Part shown: positions 1 through 8,471 of the stretch, piece after piece | How the letters are laid out: each line of letters starts with the position of its first letter | How positions within the stretch are numbered: position 1 is the first letter of the stretch | Source: Labedella populi | GTDB lineage: Bacteria; Actinomycetota; Actinomycetes; Actinomycetales; Microbacteriaceae | Direction of reading: 5' to 3' | DNA: 64,000 nt | NCBI RefSeq assembly: GCF_004078655.1 | Contig: NZ_RZNC01000001.1 | Location: 620,001-684,000, forward strand | Notes under the pieces: generated by a model | Database searches by the model: none | The model's input: the letters and a program-made list of their open reading frames with translations, nothing else | Told to the model about the DNA's origin: nothing | Position numbers and translations under genes: made by a program

Positions 1-96
1 CTGTCGATCCAGACGGAGTGGCAGAACGTCGTGGTCGGAATCGTGATCCTCGTGGCGGTCTTCACCGACTCGCTGCGTCGTCGTCGCGAAGCCTGA
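1..96 (+). CDS. C-terminal end of a sugar ABC transporter permease (partial)
   Basis: The window opens inside a gene; the last 31 codons run in frame to a TGA at 94-96. The peptide has a hydrophobic stretch (VVVGIVILVAVF) followed by the basic tail SLRRRREA, which is how RbsC/BPD_transp_2 family permeases end. The next gene downstream is a ribose-type binding lipoprotein, which supports the assignment. The product would be the inner-membrane channel of the importer; its ATPase is presumably just upstream of the window. The identification rests on a short tail plus context. Confidence 0.6.
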   Translation: MSIQTEWQNVVVGIVILVAVFTDSLRRRREA

Positions 97-199
97 CCTC
101 ACCCTCTCGGAGCGACCGATCGGCGAGGCGCCGAGCGGTCGGATCCGTTCGATACTGAAATCGGTTCCAGCCCCGTGATCTCGCGGGAGGTAACGATCT

Positions 200-209
200 T
201 GTATCTACA
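200..209. promoter_or_regulatory. Predicted GntR/HutC operator, site 1
   Basis: The sequence TGTATCTACA has the dyad TGT-N4-ACA and lies 87 bp before the start of the binding-protein gene. Near-identical sites (TTGT-N4-ACAT in extended form) occur before the cupin operon (8248-8257) and before rbsK (11659-11668). The UTRA-domain GntR regulator encoded in the rbsK operon is the natural candidate to bind all three. The rest of 97-295 shows no gene and no clear promoter. Confidence 0.5.
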
Positions 210-295
210 TGGCCCAAACCTGCACAAACGCCTCACCCCCGAATACCGTAAAGAGACCAGCAGAGGTGCTGGGACCCGAGAACAATGGAGTTTCG

Positions 296-1285
296 ATGAA
301 GAACGCTAGGAAAATGTCGGTCCTCGCGACCGCAGCCATCGCGGTGGTCGCCCTCGCCGGGTGCGCCCAGGGCGGCAGTGCCGGAAGCGGCGGCGACGCG
401 GGGAGCGGCGACAAGCCGTACATCGCGATGATCTCCAAGGGCTTCCAGCACCAGTTCTGGCAGGCCGTCAAGCAAGGCGCCGAGGAGAAGGCTGAAGAGC
501 TCGGAGTCGAGATCACCTTCGAGGGTCCCGCATCCGAGACCGAGGTCGACGCGCAGCTCCAGATGCTGCAGGCGGCCATCGACAAGAGCCCCGACGCAAT
601 CGCGTACGCGGCGCTCGACCCCGAGGCCTGCATCCCCCTCATCGACGCCGCCGGCGCCGCGGACATCCCCGTCGTGCAGTTCGACGCGGGTTGCGACTCC
701 GACGTCCCGGTCAGCATCGCCAAGACCGACAGCCTGGGCGCCGGAGCCCTCGCCGCCGACCACATGGCCGAACTCATCGGCGAGGAGGGCGAGGTCGCGA
801 TCGTCGGCCACAGCCAGATCAACTCGACCGGTGTCGAGCGTCGTGACGGCTTCGTCGAGCAGATGGAGGCCGAGTACCCCGACATCGAGATCGTCGACAT
901 CCAGTACGGCGACGGTGACCACCTCAAGTCCGCCGACATCGCGAAGGCCATGATCGCCGCCCACCCCGACCTCAAGGGCATTTACGGCACCAACGAGGGA
1001 TCGGCCGTCGGCGTCGTGAACGCGCTCACCGAGCTGGGCCTGAACGGCGACGATCTCACCGTCATCGGCTTCGACTCGGGCAAGGCCCAGATGGACGCGA
1101 TCACAAACGGCCTCATGGCCGGCGCGATCACCCAGAACCCGATCGGCATCGGCGCGGAGACGGTTCAGGCGGCGTACGACGCCATCAACGGCGACACGCC
1201 CGAAGAGGTCATCGACACCGGTTACTTCTTCTACGACGCCGAGAACATGAAGGACGAGGAGATCGCGGCCGTCCTCTACGAGTAG
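296..1285 (+). CDS. Sugar ABC transporter substrate-binding lipoprotein (RbsB type)
   Basis: This is a 329-residue secreted lipoprotein that should capture a sugar outside the membrane and deliver it to the permease ending at position 96. It has a basic N-terminus, a hydrophobic segment and a lipobox LAGC with the lipidated cysteine at residue 23, then a periplasmic-binding-protein type 4 domain. Features typical of RbsB-like proteins include the early segment ISKGFQHQFWQAV, AYAALDPEA, the KTDSLGAG region and GIYGTNEGSAVG. The ATG at 296 was chosen because GGAG lies 5 nt upstream and the signal peptide starts there; an in-frame ATG at 209 would only add a non-signal extension. The sugar specificity is unknown. 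A strong hairpin follows the gene, and an operator-like dyad precedes it. Confidence 0.88.
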   Translation: MKNARKMSVLATAAIAVVALAGCAQGGSAGSGGDAGSGDKPYIAMISKGFQHQFWQAVKQGAEEKAEELGVEITFEGPASETEVDAQLQMLQAAIDKSPDAIAYAALDPEACIPLIDAAGAADIPVVQFDAGCDSDVPVSIAKTDSLGAGALAADHMAELIGEEGEVAIVGHSQINSTGVERRDGFVEQMEAEYPDIEIVDIQYGDGDHLKSADIAKAMIAAHPDLKGIYGTNEGSAVGVVNALTELGLNGDDLTVIGFDSGKAQMDAITNGLMAGAITQNPIGIGAETVQAAYDAINGDTPEEVIDTGYFFYDAENMKDEEIAAVLYE

Positions 1286-1307
1286 GCCTCTCCAGCGGTA
1301 CCCGGGG

Positions 1308-1344
1308 ACGGGGGCGGTGCGCGATCGACGCGCTCCGCCCCCGT
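1308..1344 (+). terminator. Terminator hairpin after the binding-protein gene
   Basis: Two 16-nt arms (1308-1323 and 1329-1344) pair with one mismatch around a 5-nt loop. The stem is very G/C rich and is followed by TTCTC. It lies 23 nt after the stop codon and probably ends the transporter transcript. Confidence 0.7.
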
Positions 1345-1407
1345 TCTCACATGCGATTGGGGGATGACGCCGGGCGCGGTGTCGGGGCGGAGTACTAGCG
1401 TGGACGC

Positions 1408-1974
1408 GTGAGTGAGCTCAGCCGATCGGAACGTCGTCAGAACGCGTCAGTATCGGGCGCCCGGCAACGCGCCCACGTCGAGTTGAACGCGTGGCGCCGC
1501 ATCGTCGGCATCCTCGCGAACGACGAGGCGCGCGCCGTCTACGCCCGCATCGTCCTCGGCGAACCCGTCACGGAGGCCGCGACGGGGCTCCGCGAGAGGC
1601 GGCTGGGACGGGTGCTCGCGAACCTCGTCGACAGCGGGCTCGTCCGTGAGGACTCCGGTGTCCTCGTCGCCACGGGCGATCTGTTTCGATCCATGCTCGC
1701 GGCGGAGCCTGCGCAGCAGGCCACCGGTGTTGATCGCTTCCTGCGTGACGGCCGGATCGAGCAGTACCCCGCATCGGCCGGGGAGCGCCGTGAGCTCCTC
1801 GAATGGGTCGTCGCCGAGGCGTTCGCTCCGGGCGACGAGCTCTCCGAGGGGGATGTCAACGAGCGGCTCGCGCGCTTCACGGACGATGTCGCCGTGCTGC
1901 GCCGGTACCTCGTGGACCACGAACTCCTCGAGAGGACGCCGTCCGGCTCGACCTACGCACCCGTCGCGCGCTGA
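1408..1974 (+). CDS. DUF2087 domain protein, possible DNA-binding regulator
   Basis: A 188-residue protein starting at GTG. Residues about 20-90 (LNAWRRIVGILANDEARAVY, then a short helical segment ending in VDSGLVREDSG) look like a winged-helix module. The C-terminal part from about residue 108 (FLRDGRIEQYP, VVAEAFAPGDELSEGDVN, DVAVLRRYLVDHELLER) matches the DUF2087 pattern, which often accompanies HTH domains in actinobacterial regulators. That function is inferred from domain company rather than shown. It stands alone between the transporter terminator and a small unrelated gene. Confidence 0.65.
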   Translation: MSELSRSERRQNASVSGARQRAHVELNAWRRIVGILANDEARAVYARIVLGEPVTEAATGLRERRLGRVLANLVDSGLVREDSGVLVATGDLFRSMLAAEPAQQATGVDRFLRDGRIEQYPASAGERRELLEWVVAEAFAPGDELSEGDVNERLARFTDDVAVLRRYLVDHELLERTPSGSTYAPVAR

Positions 1975-2101
1975 ACGGCCGTCGCGTCACCCCGCGCACG
2001 GCCCTGAGCCGCGAACGGGGCGGGAGCGAGCCGTGGGACCGGCGTCATGACGGATGGGGTTCGTCCTCTCTCAGGGTGAGACTCCCGAAAGGACACGAAC
2101 C

Positions 2102-2371
2102 ATGAACATCGTCATCGACGAATACAGCGTCTGGACCACCGCGCTCAAGGCCGATCGGCTGTTGAATCGACTTCCCGCTGAACAGATCGCCCACCTCGGC
2201 GACGGTTTCGCGTGGGACATCACGGACGAGGACGTGATCGTCGCGCGCCGCTACCTCGTCGGCGCCCGCGTCCAAGCCGTCGTGCTCGGCCGCGAGATCG
2301 CCCGCATGGTCGCCGCGCCCGAGGGCGTGCTGCTCGAGCACCCCGCCCGACGCGACCTCGCGACGGCCTGA
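2102..2371 (+). CDS. Small hypothetical protein
   Basis: An 89-residue soluble protein that I do not recognise. The ATG at 2102 has GAAAGGA 8 nt upstream; an in-frame ATG at 2054 has no such site. The sequence is mixed alpha/beta in character (MNIVIDEYSVWTTALKADR at the start, EIARMVAAPEGVLLEHP near the end), with no membrane segment or cysteine. It ends 20 nt from the convergent lactonase-family gene. Codon use matches the neighbours, so it is probably real. Confidence 0.55.
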   Translation: MNIVIDEYSVWTTALKADRLLNRLPAEQIAHLGDGFAWDITDEDVIVARRYLVGARVQAVVLGREIARMVAAPEGVLLEHPARRDLATA

Positions 2372-2390
2372 CGGGGCCGAGCCCTCCGGG

Positions 2391-3413
2391 TCAGTGCGAC
2401 CAGGGCAGGAAGAGCGCGGGGTTCGCCTCGAGCAGGGTACCGACGGCCGCGTCGCCGATGAGCGCTCGGAGCCTCGGCAGGTAGCGCTCGCCGAAGTACC
2501 CGAGGCCCGGCATGCCGCCGTACGCGAGGTACCGCGAGCGACGCGCCACGTCGTTCCCGAGCAGGATGCGATTCGTGCCGCCGCCCTGGACGACCCGCAG
2601 CGTGAGGTCGAGGAGTTCCGCATCGCTGCGGGTTCTCGAGCGGCCCATCCCGTCGTAGCCGAGGAAGGCGCCGCGTCCGGCGAGCGACAGGTGCAACCCG
2701 GCGTCGGGATCCCGGTCGGCGTGGGCGAGCACCACCCGATCGGCGGGCACGCCCCCGGCGGCGAGCAGGTCGAGGACCTCGTGGGCCGCTGAGCAGAACT
2801 CGAGATGGACCATCACGGGGGCGCCGGTGACGCGGTGCGCCTCGGCCGCTGCCTCGAGGGTGGAACGATCGACGGCGTCGATGGCCCAGTAGTCGATGCC
2901 CGTCTTCACGAGTCCCGCCCGGACAGGAGCGCCCGCGGGTGTCGTCGCCGTCGGCAGGCCCTCGGGGACACCGCCGTCGCGGAAGCGCTGGGCGTCCGCG
3001 TCGTCCGCGAGCATCCCGAGCGTCAGTTCCTGCACGAAGAGAGTGGCCTTGTCGTCGGCCGACAGTGACCGTTGCGGGTGGTCCGCTGGGTAGTGGGCCG
3101 AGCGGTGCATCCCGGTCGAGGCGACGACGGCCAGGCCGGTCGTGGCGGCGATGCGGGCGACGGCGGCGGTGTCCCGCCCGAGGCCCACGGGCGTCGCGTC
3201 GATCATCGCGTCGATGCCGCTCGCGTGGAGGGTGACAGCCTCCCGGAGCGACGCCCGCTCGTCATCGAGTTCATCGCCCGGGAGGAGCGGCGATGACTGG
3301 AACAGGTGCTCGTGGTAGTCCAGGCGGCCGAGTGTCGCGACCGGGACGTCGCCGAGCACGGTGCGGATCACGGGCCCCGAGCCCGCACCGTCGGTCCTCC
3401 CTGTCTCCGTCAT
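2391..3413 (-). CDS. Phosphotriesterase-family hydrolase, probable (phospho)sugar lactonase
   Basis: A 340-residue amidohydrolase-superfamily TIM barrel of the COG1735 type. The metal ligands are visible: H34 and H36 in DYHEHLF, a lysine in GLVKTGIDYW likely to be carboxylated, histidines in VMVHLEF and VVLAHADRDPD, and the final aspartate in LLGNDVARRSRY. Characterised bacterial members of this branch open lactones, several of them phosphorylated sugar lactones, which fits this sugar operon better than organophosphate hydrolysis. The ATG at 3413 overlaps the stop of the upstream gene as ATGA, so the two are translationally coupled. It is the last gene of the operon that starts with the cupin isomerase. 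The exact substrate is inferred only. Confidence 0.8.
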   Translation of the reverse strand: MTETGRTDGAGSGPVIRTVLGDVPVATLGRLDYHEHLFQSSPLLPGDELDDERASLREAVTLHASGIDAMIDATPVGLGRDTAAVARIAATTGLAVVASTGMHRSAHYPADHPQRSLSADDKATLFVQELTLGMLADDADAQRFRDGGVPEGLPTATTPAGAPVRAGLVKTGIDYWAIDAVDRSTLEAAAEAHRVTGAPVMVHLEFCSAAHEVLDLLAAGGVPADRVVLAHADRDPDAGLHLSLAGRGAFLGYDGMGRSRTRSDAELLDLTLRVVQGGGTNRILLGNDVARRSRYLAYGGMPGLGYFGERYLPRLRALIGDAAVGTLLEANPALFLPWSH

Positions 3414-4372
3414 CGCACGGCCGTCGCGGCGTCGGCGAGCTCCTCGACGAGATCGGGGGTCAACTCGACGTCGAAGACCTCGGCGATGACTTGCGACCAC
3501 CCGTGGATGAAGTAGCGCCAGCCGTCCACGACGGTGAGGCGGCGCGCCTCTTCCTGTGCACGCGCCTGATGGAGGAACTCGAGAGAGCCGCGGTAGTTGA
3601 ACTCCCACACGATGGAGTCGAGCGGGAAGACGGCTTCGTCGAGAAGCGGCGATCCGGGCCGGTCCTTCCCGAGCCCGCTCGCGTTGACCACGAGACTCCC
3701 GGGAGGAGCCGACGCGAGCAACTCGCTCGACGCCTCCGGCGATGCGACGTGCAGGTACTCGACCGCGCCGTCGGGTGTGCCGCGGCGCTCATGAACGGCC
3801 CGGAGGTGCTCGAGCCGCCCGATGCTCGTGTCGGTCACGATCGTGCGGGCGGGACGATCGTCGCGTTCCTGCAGGTCCCACGTGAGTGCGGTGCCCGCTC
3901 CTCCCGCGCCGAGGACGATCGCCGCCGCCCCCGTCGACGCGAAGTGCCCGCTCGGCAGGAACTCCGACAGTGCGAGCCCGGCGGTCAGTGGGTCCTTGGC
4001 GTGACCGAGCAGGCGACCGTCGCGCTTCGCGATGCTCGAGATCTCGCCGCAGGCGTTGGCGAACGGGTCGACGGAGTCGAAGAGTCCGTGAGCGGCGTCG
4101 TACAGGGCCATCTTGTGGGTCGTCACGAGCGCCCCGCGGTGCTGGGGGTCGTCGCGGATGCGCTCGACGAGTTCGACGTACGCGTCCGCCGGCGCCCCGA
4201 CCGGCAGGTCGTGCCCGACGAGCCTGTCGGTGGGAAGGCCGAGGATCCGCGCCCACTCGGGGAACACCCGCATGATCGAGGAGCCGCTCGTGTCGACGCC
4301 GACGAACCCCATGTATCCACCCGCGACGTCGGCTCCCGTCGCCGGCGCGTCCGTCGTCCGCGGTGCGCTCAT
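3410..4372 (-). CDS. Shikimate-dehydrogenase-like NAD(P)-dependent oxidoreductase
   Basis: A 320-residue protein with the two-domain layout of shikimate/quinate dehydrogenases. The N-terminal substrate domain keeps the catalytic lysine-aspartate pair, with K in ALVTTHKMALYD and D in GHAKDPLTAG. The nucleotide-binding loop is VLGAGGAGTA near residue 172. The usual serine-rich shikimate-carboxylate pocket near the N-terminus is replaced by VDTSGSSIMRVFPEW. Together with the operon of lactonase, aldolase and kinases, this argues that the substrate is a sugar derivative rather than shikimate. ATGA overlaps couple it to both neighbours. It should not be annotated as aroE without biochemical proof. 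Confidence 0.75.
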   Translation of the reverse strand: MSAPRTTDAPATGADVAGGYMGFVGVDTSGSSIMRVFPEWARILGLPTDRLVGHDLPVGAPADAYVELVERIRDDPQHRGALVTTHKMALYDAAHGLFDSVDPFANACGEISSIAKRDGRLLGHAKDPLTAGLALSEFLPSGHFASTGAAAIVLGAGGAGTALTWDLQERDDRPARTIVTDTSIGRLEHLRAVHERRGTPDGAVEYLHVASPEASSELLASAPPGSLVVNASGLGKDRPGSPLLDEAVFPLDSIVWEFNYRGSLEFLHQARAQEEARRLTVVDGWRYFIHGWSQVIAEVFDVELTPDLVEELADAATAVR

Positions 4373-5043
4373 CTCGTCGCCTTCGTCCAGGCCGACGAGA
4401 ACGCTCGCGCCCGTCGCTCGATCTCCGCCATGTCCCCGCTCGCGAGGGCCGAGGCCGGGACGAGATCACCCCCCGCGCCGAGGGCGACGGCGCCTGCTGA
4501 CACCCATTCCGCGACGTTGTCGGGCCTGACACCACCCGTCGGCATGAGAGGCGCGTCCGGGAACGGGCCGCGTAACGCCGTCAGGTACGCCGGCCCGCCG
4601 AGCGACGCGGGGAAGATCTTCACGACGTCCGTCCGGAGTGCGAGGGCGTGCATGACCTCCGAGGGCGTGAGCGCCCCGGTCATGACGGCGAGTCCCGTGT
4701 CCTTCATCGAAGCGGCGAGTTCAGCGGTCGTGCCGGGACTCACGAGGAATCGTGCGCCCGCGTCGGCCGCGAGGCGCGCGTGCTCCTGAGTCACGACGGT
4801 ACCCGCTCCGACGAGGGCGGCGTCGCCGAGCCGGTCCGAGAGTTCGCGGATCACGCGGGGCGCGTCAGGGGTCGAGAAGGTGATCTCGATCCCGGTCACC
4901 CCGCCGGTGACGAGTGCCACGCCGGCAGCGATCGCGGTGTCCGCGTCGGGAGCACGGACGACGGCGATGACGCCGATGCGTCGGATCCGGTCGAGGACGG
5001 CGGCGACGGCCGGCGTCGGCGTGTGGAGGGAGGGCAGGGTCAC
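4369..5043 (-). CDS. KDPG/KHG-family aldolase
   Basis: A 224-residue class I aldolase of the 2-keto-3-deoxy-6-phosphogluconate family (TIM barrel, usual length about 210). The Schiff-base lysine sits in DVVKIFPAS, the catalytic glutamate in GIEITFSTPD, and phosphate-binding glycine turns are GAGTVVT and MPTGGV. Family members split 2-keto-3-deoxy sugar acids, usually phosphorylated, into pyruvate and an aldehyde. Translation probably starts at GTG 5043, which overlaps the stop of the dehydrogenase gene as GTGA. No sugar-acid dehydratase is present in the window to make its substrate, which is a gap in the proposed pathway. Confidence 0.85.
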   Translation of the reverse strand: MTLPSLHTPTPAVAAVLDRIRRIGVIAVVRAPDADTAIAAGVALVTGGVTGIEITFSTPDAPRVIRELSDRLGDAALVGAGTVVTQEHARLAADAGARFLVSPGTTAELAASMKDTGLAVMTGALTPSEVMHALALRTDVVKIFPASLGGPAYLTALRGPFPDAPLMPTGGVRPDNVAEWVSAGAVALGAGGDLVPASALASGDMAEIERRARAFSSAWTKATR

Positions 5044-6026
5044 GAGTGATGAGCCTTTCGTGAGGGGGAGACGGGCGGCACGGAGACGGGATGTTCCGGG
5101 GGGAGTCCTGCGAGGACGGCGAGCACGTCGTCGACGGCGAGGGTCCCCATGTTGTCGATCGCTTCGACCGTCTGGGCGCCGAGGTGAGGGGTGACGGTGA
5201 CGACCTCGGCGAGGTCGGGTGCGAGCAGCGGGGAGTCGTGGGCACCCGAGTCGCCTGCGACCGTATCGGCGGCGTACGCCGCGACGACCCGGTCCCGCAG
5301 CGACGCCGCGAGCGCCTTCTCGTCGACGAGGTCGGCACGCGCCGTGTTGACGATCGTGATGCCCTGACGGACGCGGTCGAGCCAGGCGGCCGTCACGATC
5401 GTCTGTCCGCCGGGGGAGTGCAGCGTCACGAGGTCCGCGGTCGAGGGCAGTTGATCGAGGTCGCGGGGCGAGGCGCCAAACGATTCGATGATCGCCGCGG
5501 GGACGTACGGGTCCGCGACGAGCAAGCGGGGTCCGAACCCCGAGAGCCGCCGTGCGACGCCCTGGCCGATCCGGCCGAATCCCACGATGCCGATCGCGAG
5601 GTCGGCGACCTCCCGCCCTCGAGTGGCGGACCAGTCGCCCGCGCGGACGCGGCGGTCGCCGGCGGCCGTGCCGCGGAGCGCCGCGAGCATGAGGCCGACG
5701 GTGTGATCGGCGACGGCATCGCTGTTGGCGCCTGGGGTGTTCGTCACGACGACGCCACGGGCGCTCGCCGCCTCGAGGTCGACCGCGTCGACTCCCACGC
5801 CGTAGCGTGCGATGACCCGCAGCCCGGGGCAGGCGTCGAGATGCGCGGCGCTCACCGGGCCGGTTCCGGCGATCCACGCGACCGCGTCGGCGAGGAGCGG
5901 GCGGAGCGTCTCGAGGTCGTGGTCGCTCGGGCCCCGTACCACGCGATGCCCCGACGCGAGCAGACGAGCGGTGACGTCGGCGCGACCGCTCGAGAAGGAC
6001 CGGCTCGTGACCAGGACCGTGCTCAT
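5040..6026 (-). CDS. D-isomer-specific 2-hydroxyacid dehydrogenase
   Basis: A 328-residue NAD-dependent dehydrogenase related to phosphoglycerate dehydrogenase without the regulatory domain. The catalytic domain region contains VIARYGVGVDAVDLEAA and NTPGANSDAVADHTVGL. The Rossmann loop is VGFGRIGQGVARRL, the catalytic arginine is in NTARADLVDEKAL, and the histidine is in TPHLGAQTVEA. It interconverts a 2-hydroxy acid and a 2-keto acid; the substrate is probably an intermediate of this sugar route. The ATG at 6026 overlaps the kinase stop codon, and longer upstream reading frames are shadows of the kinase gene. Confidence 0.85.
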   Translation of the reverse strand: MSTVLVTSRSFSSGRADVTARLLASGHRVVRGPSDHDLETLRPLLADAVAWIAGTGPVSAAHLDACPGLRVIARYGVGVDAVDLEAASARGVVVTNTPGANSDAVADHTVGLMLAALRGTAAGDRRVRAGDWSATRGREVADLAIGIVGFGRIGQGVARRLSGFGPRLLVADPYVPAAIIESFGASPRDLDQLPSTADLVTLHSPGGQTIVTAAWLDRVRQGITIVNTARADLVDEKALAASLRDRVVAAYAADTVAGDSGAHDSPLLAPDLAEVVTVTPHLGAQTVEAIDNMGTLAVDDVLAVLAGLPPEHPVSVPPVSPSRKAHHS

Positions 6027-7525
6027 GACCGAACCGTCCGTGTCGGGTACCAGGGTTCGAGCCGGTCGTAGGCATCGCGGAACACGAGCGACCGGTCCCG
6101 GTAGGACGTATGCCGTCCGGCGTCCGGAGTGAACTCCGCCGTGACCTCGGAAAGGTCTCTCGCGGCTCCGAAGTCGTCGACGAGGCCGAGCCCGACGGCC
6201 GCGGTGACGGCGGCGCCGAGGCTGTTCCCCTCCTCGACGACCGTCCGACGGCGGACGGGAACACCCCAGACGTCGGCCATGATCTGCAACCAGACCGAGC
6301 TCGAGGCACCGCCGCCGATCGCGTCGATGCGGTCGACCGTCGCGCCCGACTCGCGGAACGCGTCGATGCACGTGAGGAGGTTGAAGGCGACTCCTTCGAG
6401 CACCGCGCGTGTCATGCTCGCGCGGGTGTGATGCCGATTGAGTCCGACGAAGGCGCCCGCGGCGTCGGGATTGAAGTGGGGGGAGCGCTCACCCATCAGG
6501 TAGGGCAGGAAGAACAGGCCCCCTTCCGACGCTGACGCGGTGTCGGCGTCGGCCACGAGCGCCGAGAGGCTCGCGCTCGACGGGTCGGGTGAGAGGATCT
6601 CGTTGATCCACTGCACAGCGGCGCCGCCCGCTTGCATCGTCGCGGTCGGGACGAAGAGACCGGGCACCACGTGGCGGAAGGTGAAGACGCGCATGAGGTC
6701 GTCGACGGCCGGTCGCTCGCTCGCGAACGAGATCCACGAGGAGGTGCCGAGGCACACGTACGCCTGGTCCTCCGGCCCCACGACGCCCGCTCCGACGGCC
6801 GCGATCGGTCCGTCGCCTCCACCGAGGACGACACGCGTGGATCGCGGCAGTCCGGTGGCGCTCGCCGCGTCGTCCGTCAGCTCGCCCACGATCGCCGTCG
6901 ACTCGAGGATCTCCGGGAAGAGTGAGAGCGGGAGCCCGGCGGCCCCGATGACCTCCTCAGCCCAGACGCCGCGTTCGAGATCGTAGGCGTTGGTCGCCGA
7001 GGCGTCGGAGTGGTCGGTCAGGAGCCGACCCGTGAGCCTCTGGACGATGAAGTCCTTCGCGACGCAGACGTGCCGCACTCGAGACCAGACGTCGGGCTCG
7101 TTGTCCCGCACCCACATGATCTTGGGGAGCGAGTACGTGGGGTTGAGCCGGTGTCCGAGCAGCGGGTACGCGGCGGCCTGGCCGATGGCGGATTCGAGGG
7201 CCGCCGTCTGAGCCGTGCTCCGCGTGTCCGCCCAGATGATCGCCGGCCGCACCGGCTCCCACGCATCATCGAGGAGCACGGCCCCCATCATCTGCCCGCT
7301 CACGGTGAGTCCCGTCACCTGGGCGGGGTCGACGTTCGACCGGGCGATGAGAGCCCGGGTGGCCGCGACCACGGCGTTCCACCAGTCGGATGGGTCCTGC
7401 TCGGCGATCCCGCCGTCGGCGAATCGGGCACCGTAGGAGACGGTCACGGCGGTGACGAGGCGGCCATCGTCCTCATGGAGCGACGCCTTGTTCCCCGTCG
7501 TGCCGAGGTCGTGAGCGATGATCAT
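6023..7525 (-). CDS. FGGY-family carbohydrate kinase (xylulokinase-like)
   Basis: A 500-residue kinase with the two actin-like domains of the FGGY family. The N-terminal phosphate-binding loop is HDLGTTGNKASLH, followed by GLTVSGQMMGAVL and IIWADTRS; the C-terminal half has GGGDGPIAAVGAG and the ATP-site segment IGGGASSSVWLQIMADVWG. It phosphorylates a sugar, keto-sugar or polyol with ATP in the cytoplasm. Similarity is greatest to xylulokinases, but FGGY specificity is hard to predict and the operon is unusual. The start is ATG 7525 with GAAGGA a few bases upstream. An 83-bp gap separates it from the cupin gene. Confidence 0.85.
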   Translation of the reverse strand: MIIAHDLGTTGNKASLHEDDGRLVTAVTVSYGARFADGGIAEQDPSDWWNAVVAATRALIARSNVDPAQVTGLTVSGQMMGAVLLDDAWEPVRPAIIWADTRSTAQTAALESAIGQAAAYPLLGHRLNPTYSLPKIMWVRDNEPDVWSRVRHVCVAKDFIVQRLTGRLLTDHSDASATNAYDLERGVWAEEVIGAAGLPLSLFPEILESTAIVGELTDDAASATGLPRSTRVVLGGGDGPIAAVGAGVVGPEDQAYVCLGTSSWISFASERPAVDDLMRVFTFRHVVPGLFVPTATMQAGGAAVQWINEILSPDPSSASLSALVADADTASASEGGLFFLPYLMGERSPHFNPDAAGAFVGLNRHHTRASMTRAVLEGVAFNLLTCIDAFRESGATVDRIDAIGGGASSSVWLQIMADVWGVPVRRRTVVEEGNSLGAAVTAAVGLGLVDDFGAARDLSEVTAEFTPDAGRHTSYRDRSLVFRDAYDRLEPWYPTRTVRS

Positions 7526-7608
7526 CGGTGATCCTTCTTCTCGAGTGGGCGGTGGGTGCCGTCGGCCCTCATCGTCGTTGGTCGTCGCACCACCGCGGCG
7601 TTCAGGGA

Positions 7609-8184
7609 TCAGCGCGTGAAGCCCACGAGGGTCGGACCGTCGTCACCCGCGTGGACCCGCTTGCCCATGCCGTGCTCGAGGACCCATCCGTAGTCGTGGC
7701 CCGCTCCGCCCGGGTAGACGGCGAGGAACGAGTAGGGCTCATCGCCGACGTTGATGCTGCGGTGCGCCCACCCCGGAGGGATGTAACCGATGGTGTCGGG
7801 CGTGATCTCGAGGAACCGCGTCTCCGTGCCGTCGAACAGGAGTAGACCGCCTCTCCCTCGGAGGCCGAGGTAGATCTCGCCCTGATGGTCCGGGTGCTGG
7901 TGCCCCTTCGTCATCCAGAATTCACCGGCTGTCGTACCGGGTTCGATCGTCGTGATCGATTGCGGCAGCTCGCGGTCGGTCTCGGGCACGAGTGATGACG
8001 CCACGGTGTAGACGACGGGGTCGCCGTCGTCGATCGCCGCCGCCCAGGCATCGCCGTCGGCGAACAGCCCCTCCAGGTCGGACATCCTCCGGACGAGGGT
8101 GGGGCCGGCGGGGTCCAGTGTCAGCGCGCTCCGATCGAACCGGATGGCGGTGGGCGGGACGGGGACGGGGGAATACTCGCTCAC
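7609..8184 (-). CDS. Cupin-type glucose-6-phosphate isomerase family protein
   Basis: A 191-residue protein of the metal-dependent cupin phosphoglucose isomerase family (PF06560), otherwise typical of archaea. The diagnostic motif runs from TTAGEFWMTKGHQHPD through QGEIYLGLRGRGGLLL, giving the histidine and glutamate metal ligands, and is followed by IPPGWAHRSINVGDEP. The family isomerises phosphorylated aldoses and ketoses. As the first gene of the minus-strand sugar operon it probably isomerises the phosphosugar made by a neighbouring kinase. The start is GTG 8184 with AGGAG 8 nt upstream. A TGT-N4-ACA dyad lies 64 bp upstream. Confidence 0.82.
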   Translation of the reverse strand: MSEYSPVPVPPTAIRFDRSALTLDPAGPTLVRRMSDLEGLFADGDAWAAAIDDGDPVVYTVASSLVPETDRELPQSITTIEPGTTAGEFWMTKGHQHPDHQGEIYLGLRGRGGLLLFDGTETRFLEITPDTIGYIPPGWAHRSINVGDEPYSFLAVYPGGAGHDYGWVLEHGMGKRVHAGDDGPTLVGFTR

Positions 8185-8247
8185 GTGTGCTGCTCCTGTT
8201 GTGCTCTGGCGGCGTCGCTGCCACCGGATGTCTGGAACAACAGTACA

Positions 8248-8257
8248 TGTAGTAACA
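8248..8257 (-). promoter_or_regulatory. Predicted GntR/HutC operator, site 2
   Basis: Read on the minus strand the site is TGTTACTACA, flanked as CTTGTTACTACATG. It differs from site 1 (CTTGTATCTACATG) only at two central bases. It lies in the 95-bp gap before the cupin operon, the only place a promoter for that operon could be. Confidence 0.55.
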
Positions 8258-8279
8258 AGTTGGCGATAGAGGTGTCGTG

Positions 8280-8471
8280 TCAGTCGCGCGGACGCCGCCG
8301 GAGGAGCCCTCTCGTCCACGCCGTGAAGCGCCCCCAGTGCCGGTCCGTGAACTCGTCCGAGAGCGCTTGTGACTCCCTCCCGAGGTCGCCGCCGTTCCGG
8401 ATCGACTCGAGGGCAGCGAGAGCCCGCGCCTCTTGCTCGGCGGCTCGTCGAGCCCGCTCGTCCTTGTCCAC
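8280..8471 (-). CDS. Small charged hypothetical protein
   Basis: A 63-residue protein starting at GTG (8471). It is rich in Arg, Asp, Glu and Ala, mostly helical in appearance (ERARRAAEQEARALAALE), and ends in the basic tail RGLLRRRPRD. No known domain is seen. Similar small soluble helical proteins are common in Microbacteriaceae, but I cannot assign a role. Its support is length, codon bias and a clean gap to the next gene. Confidence 0.4.
   Translation of the reverse strand: MDKDERARRAAEQEARALAALESIRNGGDLGRESQALSDEFTDRHWGRFTAWTRGLLRRRPRD

Noticed and set aside
5040-6371. Longer N-termini for the hydroxyacid dehydrogenase, aldolase, lactonase and HAD genes
   Set aside because: The extensions are Arg-rich read-through of the neighbouring gene's other frame. 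The shorter starts have ATGA/GTGA coupling or ribosome sites and match family lengths.
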